Below, in pieces: positions 25,539 to 34,151 of a DNA stretch of 64,000 bases (positions are counted from its first letter, which is position 1; every line of letters begins with the position of its first letter). Source of the stretch: Phycisphaerales bacterium (GTDB lineage: Bacteria; Planctomycetota; Phycisphaerae; Phycisphaerales; UBA1924); assembly GCA_028279375.1 (NCBI GenBank), contig JANQNW010000003.1, forward strand, positions 243,256-307,255. Direction: 5' to 3'. The translations under genes were made by a program, and so were the position numbers. Below the pieces are notes generated by a model, which was not told the DNA's origin, ran no database searches, and worked only from the letters and a program-made list of their open reading frames with translations.

Positions 25539-26783
25539 TCAATCTGCCAGGTGGAGGTCAGCGATTGGCGTGCGCCGGTAACAGGATATTGCGGGAAAAA
25601 GGGAGGCGATCGCTCCGCAGAGCATCATTGTGCCGAGCGCAATCACCTCGGAACCGGGCATACGCCAGGCATGAAGCACGAGTCCCGTTTCATCGCGGAT
25701 CGGGCCGGCGGCCAAAGCAAGCCCTCCGTGCCCCAGAAGCAGGCCGAGGGTGATGCCCACGCCGGTGAGCAACAAGCCCTCGGTGAATACAAGGGCGGCG
25801 ACTTCCCAGCGAACGGCGCCAAGGCTGCGAAAGATGGCGATGTCACGGCGGCGACGTTCCGCGGCCTGGTGAAGGGTCGTGAGGACGGTGAGGCAGGCGA
25901 CAACGGCGACCGCCGCTGCAACCACGAGCAGGGCGCGCTGGACCGGGCCGACGATTCCGCGCTGGAATCGCAGGATCTCGTTGATGGGGATCGCGGCGAT
26001 GCCGTCGCTTCGTGTGCGGATCTCGTCGGCGATCCAGAGTCGCAGTCCGGGAGTCTTGAGTCGGATGAGAATTGCGGTGGCCTCACGTTCCTGCCGGTCC
26101 CCGAGTTGCGCCATTCCCTGAATCGCAGAGTGAAGGCGGTCCTCGGACTCGTGGATTTCCCAGACCGATGCGAGCGAGCCGAAGATCGCGCGGTCCTGCG
26201 CGGTGCCCGTCGGAGCCAGGACGCCGCTGACTCGATACGGAAAGTCGCGATGAACCTCGCTGCCGGGGACCTGGACCAGTCCATGCGTGCCGAAGAATGT
26301 CTCCCCGATGTCGAGTCCGGTCGCCGTCGCAACGTGACTCCCAAGAACGACTTCGAATCGGTCCTCGAAGAGGTCTCCTCGTGACAGCTGAAAGAAGGGA
26401 TTTCCGTCCCGGTCCGGCAGATCGAAGAAATGCGGCTCCGACCCGACGATGCGGAACCCCTCGTAGTTGTCCCCGAGCCCGATGGGCGCCGCCCAAAGCA
26501 CACGGGGATCACGTTGGAGTCGTTCGTACTCGAGGTAAGGCAGATTGCCCGTTGGTGAGTCGAGGTGATAGACGCTCGAGAGCACCAATTGCAGCGGGCT
26601 GCCCTTTCCTCCGACAACGAGATCGAAGAGCCCTGCGTCTCTCGAAAGAGCTCGCTCAGACTCGTGCCGCAACGCGAGCACCGTGCAGACCAGCGCCGAT
26701 CCCAGCATGATTCCGGCGACCGTGAGCATGGTGACAAGCCACCGAAACCTCAGGTAGCGCAACGCCATGGAGAGAAAGCTCAT
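25539..26783 (-). CDS. FtsX/MacB-type ABC transporter permease
   Basis: A 414-residue protein with one N-terminal helix (about 15-38), a large extracytoplasmic domain (about 45-270) and three C-terminal helices, the MacB_PCD plus FtsX layout. The start Met-Ala-Leu-Arg-Tyr-Leu-Arg-Phe-Arg and the Ala-Ala-Glu-Arg-Arg-Arg-Asp-Ile-Ala-Ile-Phe-Arg-Ser-Leu-Gly-Ala segment near 310, typical of the coupling region of LolC/MacB-type permeases, are clear. Its ATG overlaps the ATPase stop by 4 bases. This class moves lipoproteins, peptides or acts mechanically rather than as a classical channel. With the lipoprotein and DUF3299 genes beside it, a metal-linked role is suggested but not shown. Confidence 0.88.
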   Translation of the reverse strand: MSFLSMALRYLRFRWLVTMLTVAGIMLGSALVCTVLALRHESERALSRDAGLFDLVVGGKGSPLQLVLSSVYHLDSPTGNLPYLEYERLQRDPRVLWAAPIGLGDNYEGFRIVGSEPHFFDLPDRDGNPFFQLSRGDLFEDRFEVVLGSHVATATGLDIGETFFGTHGLVQVPGSEVHRDFPYRVSGVLAPTGTAQDRAIFGSLASVWEIHESEDRLHSAIQGMAQLGDRQEREATAILIRLKTPGLRLWIADEIRTRSDGIAAIPINEILRFQRGIVGPVQRALLVVAAAVAVVACLTVLTTLHQAAERRRRDIAIFRSLGAVRWEVAALVFTEGLLLTGVGITLGLLLGHGGLALAAGPIRDETGLVLHAWRMPGSEVIALGTMMLCGAIASLFPAISCYRRTPIADLHLAD

Positions 26784-27481
26784 GAGACCTGAGCCTCCGT
26801 CTTTGCGTCGACGTGAGTTGAACGGATGAGGTCTGAACAGTCGAAGCGACGGGGCAGCTCTTCCGCGAGTGCGAGGTCGTGGGTGACCATGAGGAGCGTG
26901 CGATCCTGCTCTGCAGCGATTTCGCGGAGCAGAGCGAAGATCTCTCTCCCTGTACGAGGATCAAGCGACCCCGTCGGTTCGTCAGCGATCAGAATGGGGG
27001 CGCCTCCCGCGACGGCGCGAGCGATCGCGACGCGCTGCCGCTCACCGACGGAGAGTTGGTCCGGTCGCGCATGAAGACGGTCACCGAGTCCGACGCGCTG
27101 AAGGACGTCTGTGGCGCGCGTCCGGATGCGGGCGCGTTGTCTGGCGCCGAAACGGAGGCCGATGGAGACGTTCTCAAGCGCCGTGAAGGGAGCGAGGAGG
27201 TGAAATGTCTGGAAGACCATTCCGCAGTGCGCGCCTCGGTGCCGATCGAGCTGTGCGGGACTTAGGGTCGCAAGATCAACCCCAGCGACGATGACCTGGC
27301 CCTCGTCGGCCCTGCGCAGACCTGCGACGAGGTTGAGCAGCGTGCTTTTCCCGCATCCGCTTGGTCCTGTGAGAGCGATAGCTTCACCAGCTTCCACCTC
27401 AAACGACGGGAGATGAAACCTGACGGGCGACACCTGATCCGCGTTCCCGAGACAAAGAGAAACGTCACGCAGTCGGACCAT
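26780..27481 (-). CDS. ABC transporter ATP-binding protein (LolD/MacB family)
   Basis: A 233-residue ATPase with Walker A Gly-Pro-Ser-Gly-Cys-Gly-Lys-Ser-Thr near residue 38, signature Leu-Ser-Val-Gly-Glu-Arg-Gln-Arg-Val near 143, Walker B Ile-Leu-Ile-Ala-Asp-Glu-Pro-Thr-Gly near 164 and switch His in Thr-His-Asp near 198. The Thr-Gly-Ser-Leu-Asp D-loop and the Gln-Thr-Phe-His-Leu-Leu segment are typical of LolD/MacB ATPases, which pair with FtsX-type permeases. The signature has Val instead of Gly at its third position. It is coupled by an ATGA overlap to the permease gene and follows the lipoprotein gene after 71 bases. Confidence 0.9.
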   Translation of the reverse strand: MVRLRDVSLCLGNADQVSPVRFHLPSFEVEAGEAIALTGPSGCGKSTLLNLVAGLRRADEGQVIVAGVDLATLSPAQLDRHRGAHCGMVFQTFHLLAPFTALENVSIGLRFGARQRARIRTRATDVLQRVGLGDRLHARPDQLSVGERQRVAIARAVAGGAPILIADEPTGSLDPRTGREIFALLREIAAEQDRTLLMVTHDLALAEELPRRFDCSDLIRSTHVDAKTEAQVS

Positions 27482-27552
27482 GTCCTGAGAATCTCCCCGT
27501 CGCTTCGGATGCCCAGCGGTGGCCCCTAGTCATGCAGCCCCGTCGTGTTTTC

Positions 27553-28404
27553 TCAATGGACGTGCGGACGCAGCACGAATGAACCGGTGGTGACGTCATC
27601 GAAGCTGAGCTCCGCCTTGGCTGCGAAGTCGGCGCCGATCAGCCAGGAGGCATCTGCCCCCGTCTCACCTGGGAAGACAAAATATGCGGTGGCGCCGTCT
27701 TGGATCGTCGCGGCGCCATACTCGTCCTCGTTTCGTTCACTATCCCGAACCGCAAGAGTCACTTCCTGCCCGAGGTCGGGAAGGCTGAGCGACAGCGTTG
27801 TGTCCAGCGCCAGTCGCCACGGCTCACCCCCATGACCGCCGCGCGTGAGCCAGACCTCAAGATCGCCGGCATCGTCATGGAGCTTAATCTCGGCGGTCCC
27901 GACCTGAGCTCCACCAGAACCGAAGAGGGGATGGAGGAATCCGTGGTTCGGCCCTTCGTGGGCGTGGACGTGCGGCATTCCCGCGGCCTCCATCAGGCTC
28001 CCGATCACCGGGTGCAGGCCAAGCACGAGACTCGCCGTGGATTCGTCATCGCCCTCGGCAGAGATGCCGTCGAGCAAGTTCGTGAGGTCGGCCAAGTTGG
28101 TCGCGACCTGCTGGGGATCGGCGACGTTGGACGGAGCGGTCGCAGGCGTGACCGCGCGGCCCGCGTCGAGCAGCTCGGGTCGCATGCTCCGAACCGAGTC
28201 ATGATCGCCGGCGCGCGCGAAGCCGTCAGCGCGAACTGCAACTTCATCAAATCTGACGAGTTCGGGCCAGTACACAGTCTCGTCGGCGGGCTCTTCGCGT
28301 GAGCATGCGCTCCCGAACAGGACCAAGGCGAGACAGAGGATGTATGCAAATCCCCGCTTCGCAGCGAGTGATCGCGGACTACAGGCGATGGGGCAGTCAC
28401 TCAT
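27553..28404 (-). CDS. Histidine-containing lipoprotein, first gene of the DUF3299 ABC operon
   Basis: A 283-residue lipoprotein. The ATG at 28404 is chosen because it opens a standard signal (basic residues, hydrophobic 19-31, Phe-Gly-Ser-Ala-Cys with Cys34) and a GGTGG site lies upstream; the longer frame has no coding character. The middle carries His-Val-His-Ala-His-Glu-Gly-Pro-Asn-His and further on His-Gly-Gly-Glu-Pro-Trp-Arg, and the protein ends Val-His. The second half is beta-rich and similar in style to a metal-binding periplasmic domain. It occupies the place that ZrgA/DUF2796 has in zinc-regulated ABC loci, but I do not recognise it as DUF2796. Metal binding is inferred. Confidence 0.68.
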   Translation of the reverse strand: MSDCPIACSPRSLAAKRGFAYILCLALVLFGSACSREEPADETVYWPELVRFDEVAVRADGFARAGDHDSVRSMRPELLDAGRAVTPATAPSNVADPQQVATNLADLTNLLDGISAEGDDESTASLVLGLHPVIGSLMEAAGMPHVHAHEGPNHGFLHPLFGSGGAQVGTAEIKLHDDAGDLEVWLTRGGHGGEPWRLALDTTLSLSLPDLGQEVTLAVRDSERNEDEYGAATIQDGATAYFVFPGETGADASWLIGADFAAKAELSFDDVTTGSFVLRPHVH

Positions 28405-28611
28405 GAGTAGGCCACCGGGTGAATGGGCAACTGGTCTAATGACAACGGGCTGACGATAAGGCCATTGTAAGCAGGTTGCGAGGGCAGCAAACCGCTCTTG
28501 CGCCACCGGCGATCGCGAACTGATGCGCCTGACTTGCACTGCGTTTTGGTTGAGTCTGCACGCCAAGGGAGCCGCGGCCGACATCTGTCACGGTGCGACA
28601 AAAATGAAGAT

Positions 28612-28647
28612 GCCCCGCAAGCCTCTCTCAAGAGGGGCCTGCGGGGC
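28612..28647 (-). terminator. Intrinsic terminator downstream of tRNA-Gly
   Basis: On the minus strand a 16-base stem with one mismatch (arms 28632-28647 and 28612-28627) and a four-base loop is followed 7 bases later by five T residues (minus strand of 28600-28604). It lies 10 bases past the tRNA 3' end. Confidence 0.8.
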
Positions 28648-28657
28648 GTCTTCGAAA

Positions 28658-28728
28658 GCGGGTGAAGGGATTCGAACCCTCGACATTCACGTTGGCAACG
28701 TGACGCTCTACCACTGAGCTACACCCGC
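28658..28728 (-). tRNA. tRNA-Gly (anticodon GCC)
   Basis: The 71-base cloverleaf on the minus strand has a seven-pair acceptor stem (GCGGGTG with CACCCGC), a D arm GCTC-AGTGGTA-GAGC, an anticodon arm TCACG-TTGCCAA-CGTGA with GCC as anticodon, a five-base variable loop and a T arm GAGGG-TTCGAAT-CCCTT with one G-T pair at its end. The base after the acceptor stem is T, the usual discriminator for tRNA-Gly, and CCA is not encoded. It stands alone between its own promoter and terminator. Confidence 0.97.
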
Positions 28729-28786
28729 CTGCGGGTCGCCCTACTGAGCGACACCAGACTCCATCGGCCCGGCCGACAGGCGGGTA

Positions 28787-28815
28787 AACCTAGATCGGGC
28801 CCCCGAGGCTGTCAA
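28787..28815 (-). promoter_or_regulatory. Sigma-70-type promoter of the tRNA-Gly gene
   Basis: Minus-strand TTGACA (28810-28815), a 17-base spacer and TAGGTT (28787-28792). Initiation would fall near 28780, leaving a leader of about 50 bases to be processed before the tRNA 5' end at 28728. Confidence 0.75.
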
Positions 28816-28855
28816 ACGCATCCTGAACCACTTCCGTGAAGGCGACTAGAAGCCC

Positions 28856-30811
28856 TCAGGACGCATTCGCGCCGCGAGCGGATTCGATTGCCTCAAGCAC
28901 CTGGGAGGGGGTGTAGCCGTCGCCGAACAAGATCGGCGCATTCACTCCTGGGCCGTAGACGGCCAGCAGCGGGATGCCCGTCCAGTTCAGCTCATTCATC
29001 TTCGCCTTGCCGTCGGGGTTGTCCTTGGTGAGATCCACCTTCATGGGCGTCACGTCCGGCAGATCGAACTTGCTGACGATCTCACCCCGATGAAGCACGC
29101 CCGATTCGAGCGCCTTGCAGTTGAGACACCACTCGGCGGTGAAGTCAATCACGACGACTTCGCCGCGATCGACGGCCTCGGTGAACTTCGCCGGCGTGTA
29201 GTAGATCCAGTCAATGGGGCCGTGACTCGCGAACTGCGGCGCCAGGAAACCGGAAATGGCTGTGATCGCGAGACCGGTTCCGACGAAGACGAGGCGCTTG
29301 ATCGGCGCCTTCGTCAGTTGAATCGTTCGCCACGCAAGCCAGAGGCCGGCGCCGCACGCGACGCCGAAGACGGCCCACCAATAGGCGCGCGTCGGCGGCT
29401 GCGGCACCTCCGCGAACACGGCCGCGACGCCCGTGCCGACGAAGAAGATCGAAACAGAGATGAGGAGGAGGCCCATGACCTGCTTAACGAGTTCACTTGC
29501 GGGGCCCGTGCGCGGGACCTTGTCGATCCACTTCGGATTGGCGGAGAGAATGAGATAGGGCAGCGCCATGCCGACGCCGATCGAAGTGAACGTGCCGAGC
29601 GTGATCACAGAAGGCTGTGTCGCCGCCCACGCGCTGGCGACGCCCATCAACGGCGCGGTGCAGGGCGTTGAGAGAATCGCCGTGAAGATGCCAAACAGGA
29701 ATGACCCGTGCACGGAGTCATGTGATGGATTGACGCGATACACCGCCTGCGGCAGCTTCACGTTGACCTTGCCGAAGGCGACGAACGCGAACACCGCGAC
29801 GATCGCGCCGATCACGATCGAGAACCATGGTCGCTGGAAGAGCGTGCTGATCTGATCAAAGCCCGAGACGAATGCGATCGCGCCGCCGATGCCGAGCCAG
29901 AAGGCGACGACGCCGAATGACATGATCAAACCGAGCATGAAGCACTTGCGCGGATTCCCCGCCGCCTGGCTGAGACCCATGATCTTGATGGGAATGACCG
30001 GCAGGACACAGGGCGTCATGTTCAGGAAGATGCCGCCAAGAGCAGCGATCAGGAAAAAGAGCGCGAGGCCGATCGGGCCGGAGGGATCGATGGAGAACTC
30101 GATCCCGAAGGGATTGAAGTCGATCGTCTGTCGCGACTTCAGAGCGTCCCAGTCCGCGAGTTGCGCGAAGACACTCAGATCGAAGTCTGCGAACAGCGCC
30201 GGCTCGACCGGTTCGCTCTGCGCAGCGTCCTCACGCGCAAGCGTCGGAATCGAGAGTTCGAACGTCTCGTCCATCGGCATGGTGCAGACGACGTCGTCGC
30301 ATGCCTGATAGGTGGCAGTGATGGAGAACGAGAGGTCCGACCCGCTCGCGAGGTCCTGTCCTGCGACGACCGGGATGTATGCGACGGCCTCATCGCTGAA
30401 GACCCCGTACTTCGCCGGCGCCGGTCCGAAGTTGACGTCGACGTAGTAGACCTCGGGCCACTGGATGGGGCCGAGTTCGACGCCATCAGGCGCTTCGATC
30501 GCAATCTCGGTATGGATCGGCTGGAAGCCCTCCATCTCCGGTGGGATGACGCTTTGCTCTTTGTTGGGATGGACGTGCCAGGTCGGCGCATGATCAAAGA
30601 CGACGGCGATCGCGAACTGGTCTCCAGGGCCGACAGCGCTCTTGGACGCGACGACACGGACCTCGACTTCCTTTTCGGGCTCGACCTGCTGCTCGACGCC
30701 CTTGCCGCCACCGGTGAAGGAGGGGAAGAGCGGCGTCGTCGCGGCGCTCGTGCCGACAAGCGCGATGGCGGTGAAGGCCAGACCCACGATCATCCTGAGC
30801 TTCATATTCAT
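28856..30811 (-). CDS. dsbD: Thiol:disulfide interchange protein DsbD
   Basis: A 651-residue protein. The ATG at 30811 follows a GTGGAG site and opens a signal peptide; the longer frame overlaps the fliM promoter area. Domains are a periplasmic N-terminal DsbD-alpha-like domain with Ala-Cys-Asp-Asp-Val-Val-Cys near 190; eight membrane helices with Thr-Pro-Cys-Val-Leu-Pro-Val near 265 and Ser-Thr-Pro-Cys-Thr-Ala-Pro in the fourth helix (the intramembrane Cys pair); and a C-terminal thioredoxin-like domain with Trp561-Cys-Leu-Asn-Cys565. Such proteins carry electrons from cytoplasmic thioredoxin to periplasmic partners for disulfide repair and cytochrome c maturation. All three Cys pairs are present. 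It is divergent from fliM. Confidence 0.92.
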   Translation of the reverse strand: MNMKLRMIVGLAFTAIALVGTSAATTPLFPSFTGGGKGVEQQVEPEKEVEVRVVASKSAVGPGDQFAIAVVFDHAPTWHVHPNKEQSVIPPEMEGFQPIHTEIAIEAPDGVELGPIQWPEVYYVDVNFGPAPAKYGVFSDEAVAYIPVVAGQDLASGSDLSFSITATYQACDDVVCTMPMDETFELSIPTLAREDAAQSEPVEPALFADFDLSVFAQLADWDALKSRQTIDFNPFGIEFSIDPSGPIGLALFFLIAALGGIFLNMTPCVLPVIPIKIMGLSQAAGNPRKCFMLGLIMSFGVVAFWLGIGGAIAFVSGFDQISTLFQRPWFSIVIGAIVAVFAFVAFGKVNVKLPQAVYRVNPSHDSVHGSFLFGIFTAILSTPCTAPLMGVASAWAATQPSVITLGTFTSIGVGMALPYLILSANPKWIDKVPRTGPASELVKQVMGLLLISVSIFFVGTGVAAVFAEVPQPPTRAYWWAVFGVACGAGLWLAWRTIQLTKAPIKRLVFVGTGLAITAISGFLAPQFASHGPIDWIYYTPAKFTEAVDRGEVVVIDFTAEWCLNCKALESGVLHRGEIVSKFDLPDVTPMKVDLTKDNPDGKAKMNELNWTGIPLLAVYGPGVNAPILFGDGYTPSQVLEAIESARGANAS

Positions 30812-30974
30812 GGCTCCACGATTAACCGGCAGGCGGGTGAATTGTTCCCGCAAGGGGGCCCCACGCCCCGTGTCACTCTTCAAGGGGTCATTTCGGCTCG
30901 TCCGATAGAGGACTCGCAGGAGTCGCGCGACGCGGCGTCGTGGCCCTGCGCCCCAGGGTCCCTCGGAGCGCCTC

Positions 30975-31991
30975 ATGGCAGACATTCTCGATCAATCTGA
31001 CATCGACGCTCTGATGTCGGCGATCGAAGAGGGCGAGGTCGAGGATACCACCGAGCAGCGGCTGGTCTTCGGCCGGCACCAGCGCGATCTCGAGACCCTG
31101 GAGATCAAGGAATACGACTTCAAGCGTCCGGAGCGCGTCAGCAAGGACCAGATGCGCGCCTTGCAGACGCTCCACGAGGGATTCGCCCGAAACTTCGGCG
31201 CCGCGCTCTCCGGCTTCCTCCGGATGATCGTCGAGACGCGCGTAGTCTCCTGCGATCAGATGACGTACGCGGAGTACATCGCGGGTCTGCCGAATCCGAC
31301 TTCATTCAACCTGATCAAGGCGCCGCCTCTGGAAGGGCGCATCTGCCTCGAGATCAGCCCGCTCATCGTCTATCCGATCATCGATCGCCTGCTCGGCGGC
31401 AGCAACGCGGAACTCTTTATTCCGCAGCGTCCGCTGACAGTCATCGAGGGGCGCCTGATATCGCAGATCACGAATCGTGCCGTCGTGTCGCTTCGAGAGG
31501 CATGGGAGAGCGTGCGAGAGCTCGAGTTTGAGGTGTCGGAGACAGAGTCCAATCCGCAAATCGTGCAGATCGTCCCGCCGAACGAGGTGGTCGTCGTCAT
31601 CGGGTTTGAGCTGAAGATGGCGAATCGGGCCGGGACCATGAATCTCTGCATCCCCTACGCGGTCATTGAGCCCCTGATGGATGAGCTCAATGCTCAGAGC
31701 TGGTTCAGCGTCGGCCAGCTCAAGGGCGGGCGGGAATACGCGACCGACATCAGCTCGCGTCTCGAACGCGCCGGTCTCGAGATCAGCGCCCTCCTGGCCG
31801 AGACGACGATCACGCTGGGCGACCTGATGACCCTGGACGAAGGCGACATGATCATCACCGAGAAGCCGGCGAGCGAGAACATCGTCCTCTGTGTCGAGGG
31901 CCGGAAGAAGTTCCTGGCCAACGTCGGGCAGCTCAAGGGCGCCCGGGCCGTGAAGATCCTCCGCTCTGTTGAGCTGACCGACCGGGTCTGA
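30975..31991 (+). CDS. fliM: Flagellar motor switch protein FliM
   Basis: A 338-residue protein. The N-terminus, Asp-Ile-Leu-Asp-Gln-Ser-Asp-Ile-Asp-Ala-Leu, is the phospho-CheY-binding peptide that marks FliM. The middle domain (about 50-235) resembles CheC/FliM with Leu-Leu-Gly-Gly near 138, and the C-terminal SpoA/SPOA domain (about 255-335) includes Val-Gly-Gln-Leu-Lys-Gly. FliM forms the middle of the switch ring at the base of the flagellum, linking CheY-P binding to rotation direction. No other flagellar gene is seen in the window, so it is separate from the main flagellar operons, which is unusual. The ATG choice is fixed by the conserved N-terminal peptide. Confidence 0.94.
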   Translation: MADILDQSDIDALMSAIEEGEVEDTTEQRLVFGRHQRDLETLEIKEYDFKRPERVSKDQMRALQTLHEGFARNFGAALSGFLRMIVETRVVSCDQMTYAEYIAGLPNPTSFNLIKAPPLEGRICLEISPLIVYPIIDRLLGGSNAELFIPQRPLTVIEGRLISQITNRAVVSLREAWESVRELEFEVSETESNPQIVQIVPPNEVVVVIGFELKMANRAGTMNLCIPYAVIEPLMDELNAQSWFSVGQLKGGREYATDISSRLERAGLEISALLAETTITLGDLMTLDEGDMIITEKPASENIVLCVEGRKKFLANVGQLKGARAVKILRSVELTDRV

Positions 31992-32482
31992 TTCTCCCCC
32001 CGGATCCGGGTATGGGAACTCTGATTCCCCTTGTTGACGCCCATTCCGGGCAGCGCGTACCATGATGAATCGGTTCGAGCTGGCGCCGGCCAACGGTGGT
32101 CGGGCGGTTCGAGTTGGACAAGGACGAACGCTCGATGCGACGTGTCCGCGATCATGTGTAGCGCCCTCGGATCAGTCCGGGAGCGGGGTCTGGGAAGTTC
32201 TGGCCTTCTGGGCGCAGAACGACTCGGGGACGGAGTCTGTTGATGACCTAGCTTCATCAGACAGCCCGACTCGGGTTCTCCCGATCGCAGGCGCCTCCTT
32301 GATGGAGGCGAGAGTGCCTGCGTGATGGAGGCTCACGCCCTCGCGGACCACGCGCGTTTTTCAACGTTCGTGGTCTTGTCTCGTTTTTGGATTTGCTGCA
32401 ACGCGGCCTTCGGGCTGACAACTTGGGACAACCAGACAACCAGGCAACTGAAGAGACCCGGAAGAAAGCGGAGTAAGAAAGA
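31992..32482. other. 491-base leader region upstream of nusA
   Basis: No convincing gene is seen. A good promoter lies near its left end (listed separately), which gives nusA an untranslated leader of about 410 bases. The leader is rich in short inverted repeats, the clearest being GCCTCC/GGAGGC around 32293-32310. Small open frames exist but without ribosome sites or coding bias. I do not recognise a known riboswitch or sRNA family in it. Confidence 0.6.
32034..32063 (+). promoter_or_regulatory. Promoter of the nusA-infB operon
   Basis: TTGACG (32034-32039), an 18-base spacer and TACCAT (32058-32063). It is the best sigma-70-type match upstream of nusA. The predicted start, near 32070, is about 410 bases from the nusA ATG. 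Confidence 0.6.
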
Positions 32483-34087
32483 ATGAACGGTCAGGAAATG
32501 CTGAGAATCCTCGATTCCATCGCACGCGATCGGAATATCGAGCGCGATCGATTGATCGAGGATCTCGAACTGGCGATGGTTTCGGCGGCGCGGAAGTACT
32601 TCAACACGCTCGACACCGAGGAGTTCCGCTGCAACATCGATCGCCTCACCGGTGAGATGGTGATCTATCGCCATGAGGAGCCGCTCGATATGACGATCGA
32701 GGAACTCGGTCGAATCGCGGCGCAAACGTTCAAGCAGGTCATGATCCAGAAGTTCCGCGAGGACGAGCGGAACAGTCTCTATGACGAGTTCTCCAAGCGC
32801 ATCGGCGAGATCGTCACCGGCACAGCCCAGCGGTACGAGGGCGGCGCCCACGTGATCTCGATTGATCGCGCCGAAGGATTTATGCCGCGTTCAGAGCAGA
32901 TCCCAGGCGAGCAATTCCAGCCGGGTGACCGCGTTCGTTGTCTCATTCTGGATGTGCGCGACGTCGGCAATCAGGTGAAGATCGTTCTGTCGCGCAGTCA
33001 CCCGGACTTCATCAAGCGTCTCTTCGAGGTTGAGGTGCCTGAGGTCAGCGAGCGCGTGATTGAGCTCAAGGCGATGGCTCGCGAAGCGGGATATCGCACG
33101 AAGGTCGCGGTGTCCTCGATCGACTCCAAGGTCGATGCGGTCGGCGCCTGCGTTGGTGTTCGAGGTTCGCGCATCAAGAACATCGTCGATGAACTCAATG
33201 GAGAGAAGATCGACATCGTGCGCTGGAATGAATCCAGCCAGGTGCTTATTCAGAACGCGCTGAAGCCGGCGGAAGTCGCCGAGATCAGCCTCTGCTTCGA
33301 ACTCGGTCGCGCAACTGTGGTTGTCAACGACGACCAACTCTCATTGGCGATCGGCAAGCGCGGTCAGAACGTGCGCCTCGCGGCGCGCCTGACCGGCTGG
33401 GACATCGACATCCTGACGCCGGTGGAGTTCAACAAGGGTCTCGAGACGATGGCCAACACGCTCGAGCCGCTTGAAGTGATCTCCGAGGAGATGATGGATC
33501 GCCTCGCCGCGCTCGGTTTCGTAAGCGTCTTCGATATCGAAGAGGCTGGCGCCGGCGTGCTGATCGATCAACTCGAGATGTCGGAGGAAGACGCTGGAAC
33601 AGTGATCACGGCGGCGTCGGAGATGGCGCGCCAGGTCGCAGAGCAGCAGCAGAAGGAAAAGGAAGAGGCCGAGCGTCGTCGTCTCGAGGAAGAGGACGCC
33701 GCAGGGCGCATCCTTGCGGGCGAGTCGGTCGATGGCCCAGTCGCCGGCGACCTTGCCGCAGCGGCGATTCTCTCCGCGGGCGGCGATGGCGGGGCCCCGA
33801 CGGAGTCTCCGACCGATCCTGCCGAGTTCGAGCGTCTGAGCGGCGAGGCGGAAGATCGCGCCGAAGCGATTCTCAGTGGCGCCGAGCCGGTGCACGAAAT
33901 GACCAGCGGCGAGAAGGAGCGCGCCGCCGAGGCAGCGACCCCCGCGCCGGATCCCGGGTACGACCCGGGAGACGCCGAGGATTTCCCGGCGGCGAGCGAG
34001 GGCGACTCGGAAGCGGGAGGTGAGATCCTGCAGGGGGCCATTGACGAGACGCTTGAGAAGGGCGGCTCGACGGATGAATCGAGCTGA
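32483..34087 (+). CDS. nusA: Transcription termination/antitermination factor NusA
   Basis: A 534-residue protein. The order is NusA N-terminal domain (about 1-125, opening Met-Leu-Arg-Ile-Leu-Asp-Ser-Ile-Ala), S1 domain (about 130-200, ending Leu-Ser-Arg), KH1 and KH2 domains (about 205-345, with Gly-Val-Arg-Gly-Ser-Arg-Ile and Ala-Ile-Gly-Lys-Arg-Gly-Gln-Asn-Val), and one helix-hairpin-helix-like repeat (about 330-385). The last 135 residues are an acidic, low-complexity tail rich in Glu, Ala and Gly. NusA binds RNA polymerase and nascent RNA to tune pausing, termination and rRNA antitermination. The usual upstream rimP gene is absent. infB follows after 64 bases. Confidence 0.95.
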   Translation: MNGQEMLRILDSIARDRNIERDRLIEDLELAMVSAARKYFNTLDTEEFRCNIDRLTGEMVIYRHEEPLDMTIEELGRIAAQTFKQVMIQKFREDERNSLYDEFSKRIGEIVTGTAQRYEGGAHVISIDRAEGFMPRSEQIPGEQFQPGDRVRCLILDVRDVGNQVKIVLSRSHPDFIKRLFEVEVPEVSERVIELKAMAREAGYRTKVAVSSIDSKVDAVGACVGVRGSRIKNIVDELNGEKIDIVRWNESSQVLIQNALKPAEVAEISLCFELGRATVVVNDDQLSLAIGKRGQNVRLAARLTGWDIDILTPVEFNKGLETMANTLEPLEVISEEMMDRLAALGFVSVFDIEEAGAGVLIDQLEMSEEDAGTVITAASEMARQVAEQQQKEKEEAERRRLEEEDAAGRILAGESVDGPVAGDLAAAAILSAGGDGGAPTESPTDPAEFERLSGEAEDRAEAILSGAEPVHEMTSGEKERAAEAATPAPDPGYDPGDAEDFPAASEGDSEAGGEILQGAIDETLEKGGSTDESS

Positions 34088-34151
34088 GTGGAAAGCAATA
34101 TGTACGTGCGGCGACCGCAAGTCGCCTGGAAGTTCTTGACCGGAGTTCAGT

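Noticed and set aside
28005-28302. Plus-strand frame overlapping the His-containing lipoprotein
   Set aside because: Antisense shadow in high-GC DNA; the minus-strand frame has a lipoprotein signal and ribosome site.
28469-28493. GGTTGC/GCAAACC dyad upstream of the lipoprotein as a Zur site
   Set aside because: Short and imperfect, and it does not match the known Zur box.
32031-32330. SRP, RNase P, tmRNA or 6S RNA in the nusA leader
   Set aside because: The signature sequences of these RNAs were looked for and not found.
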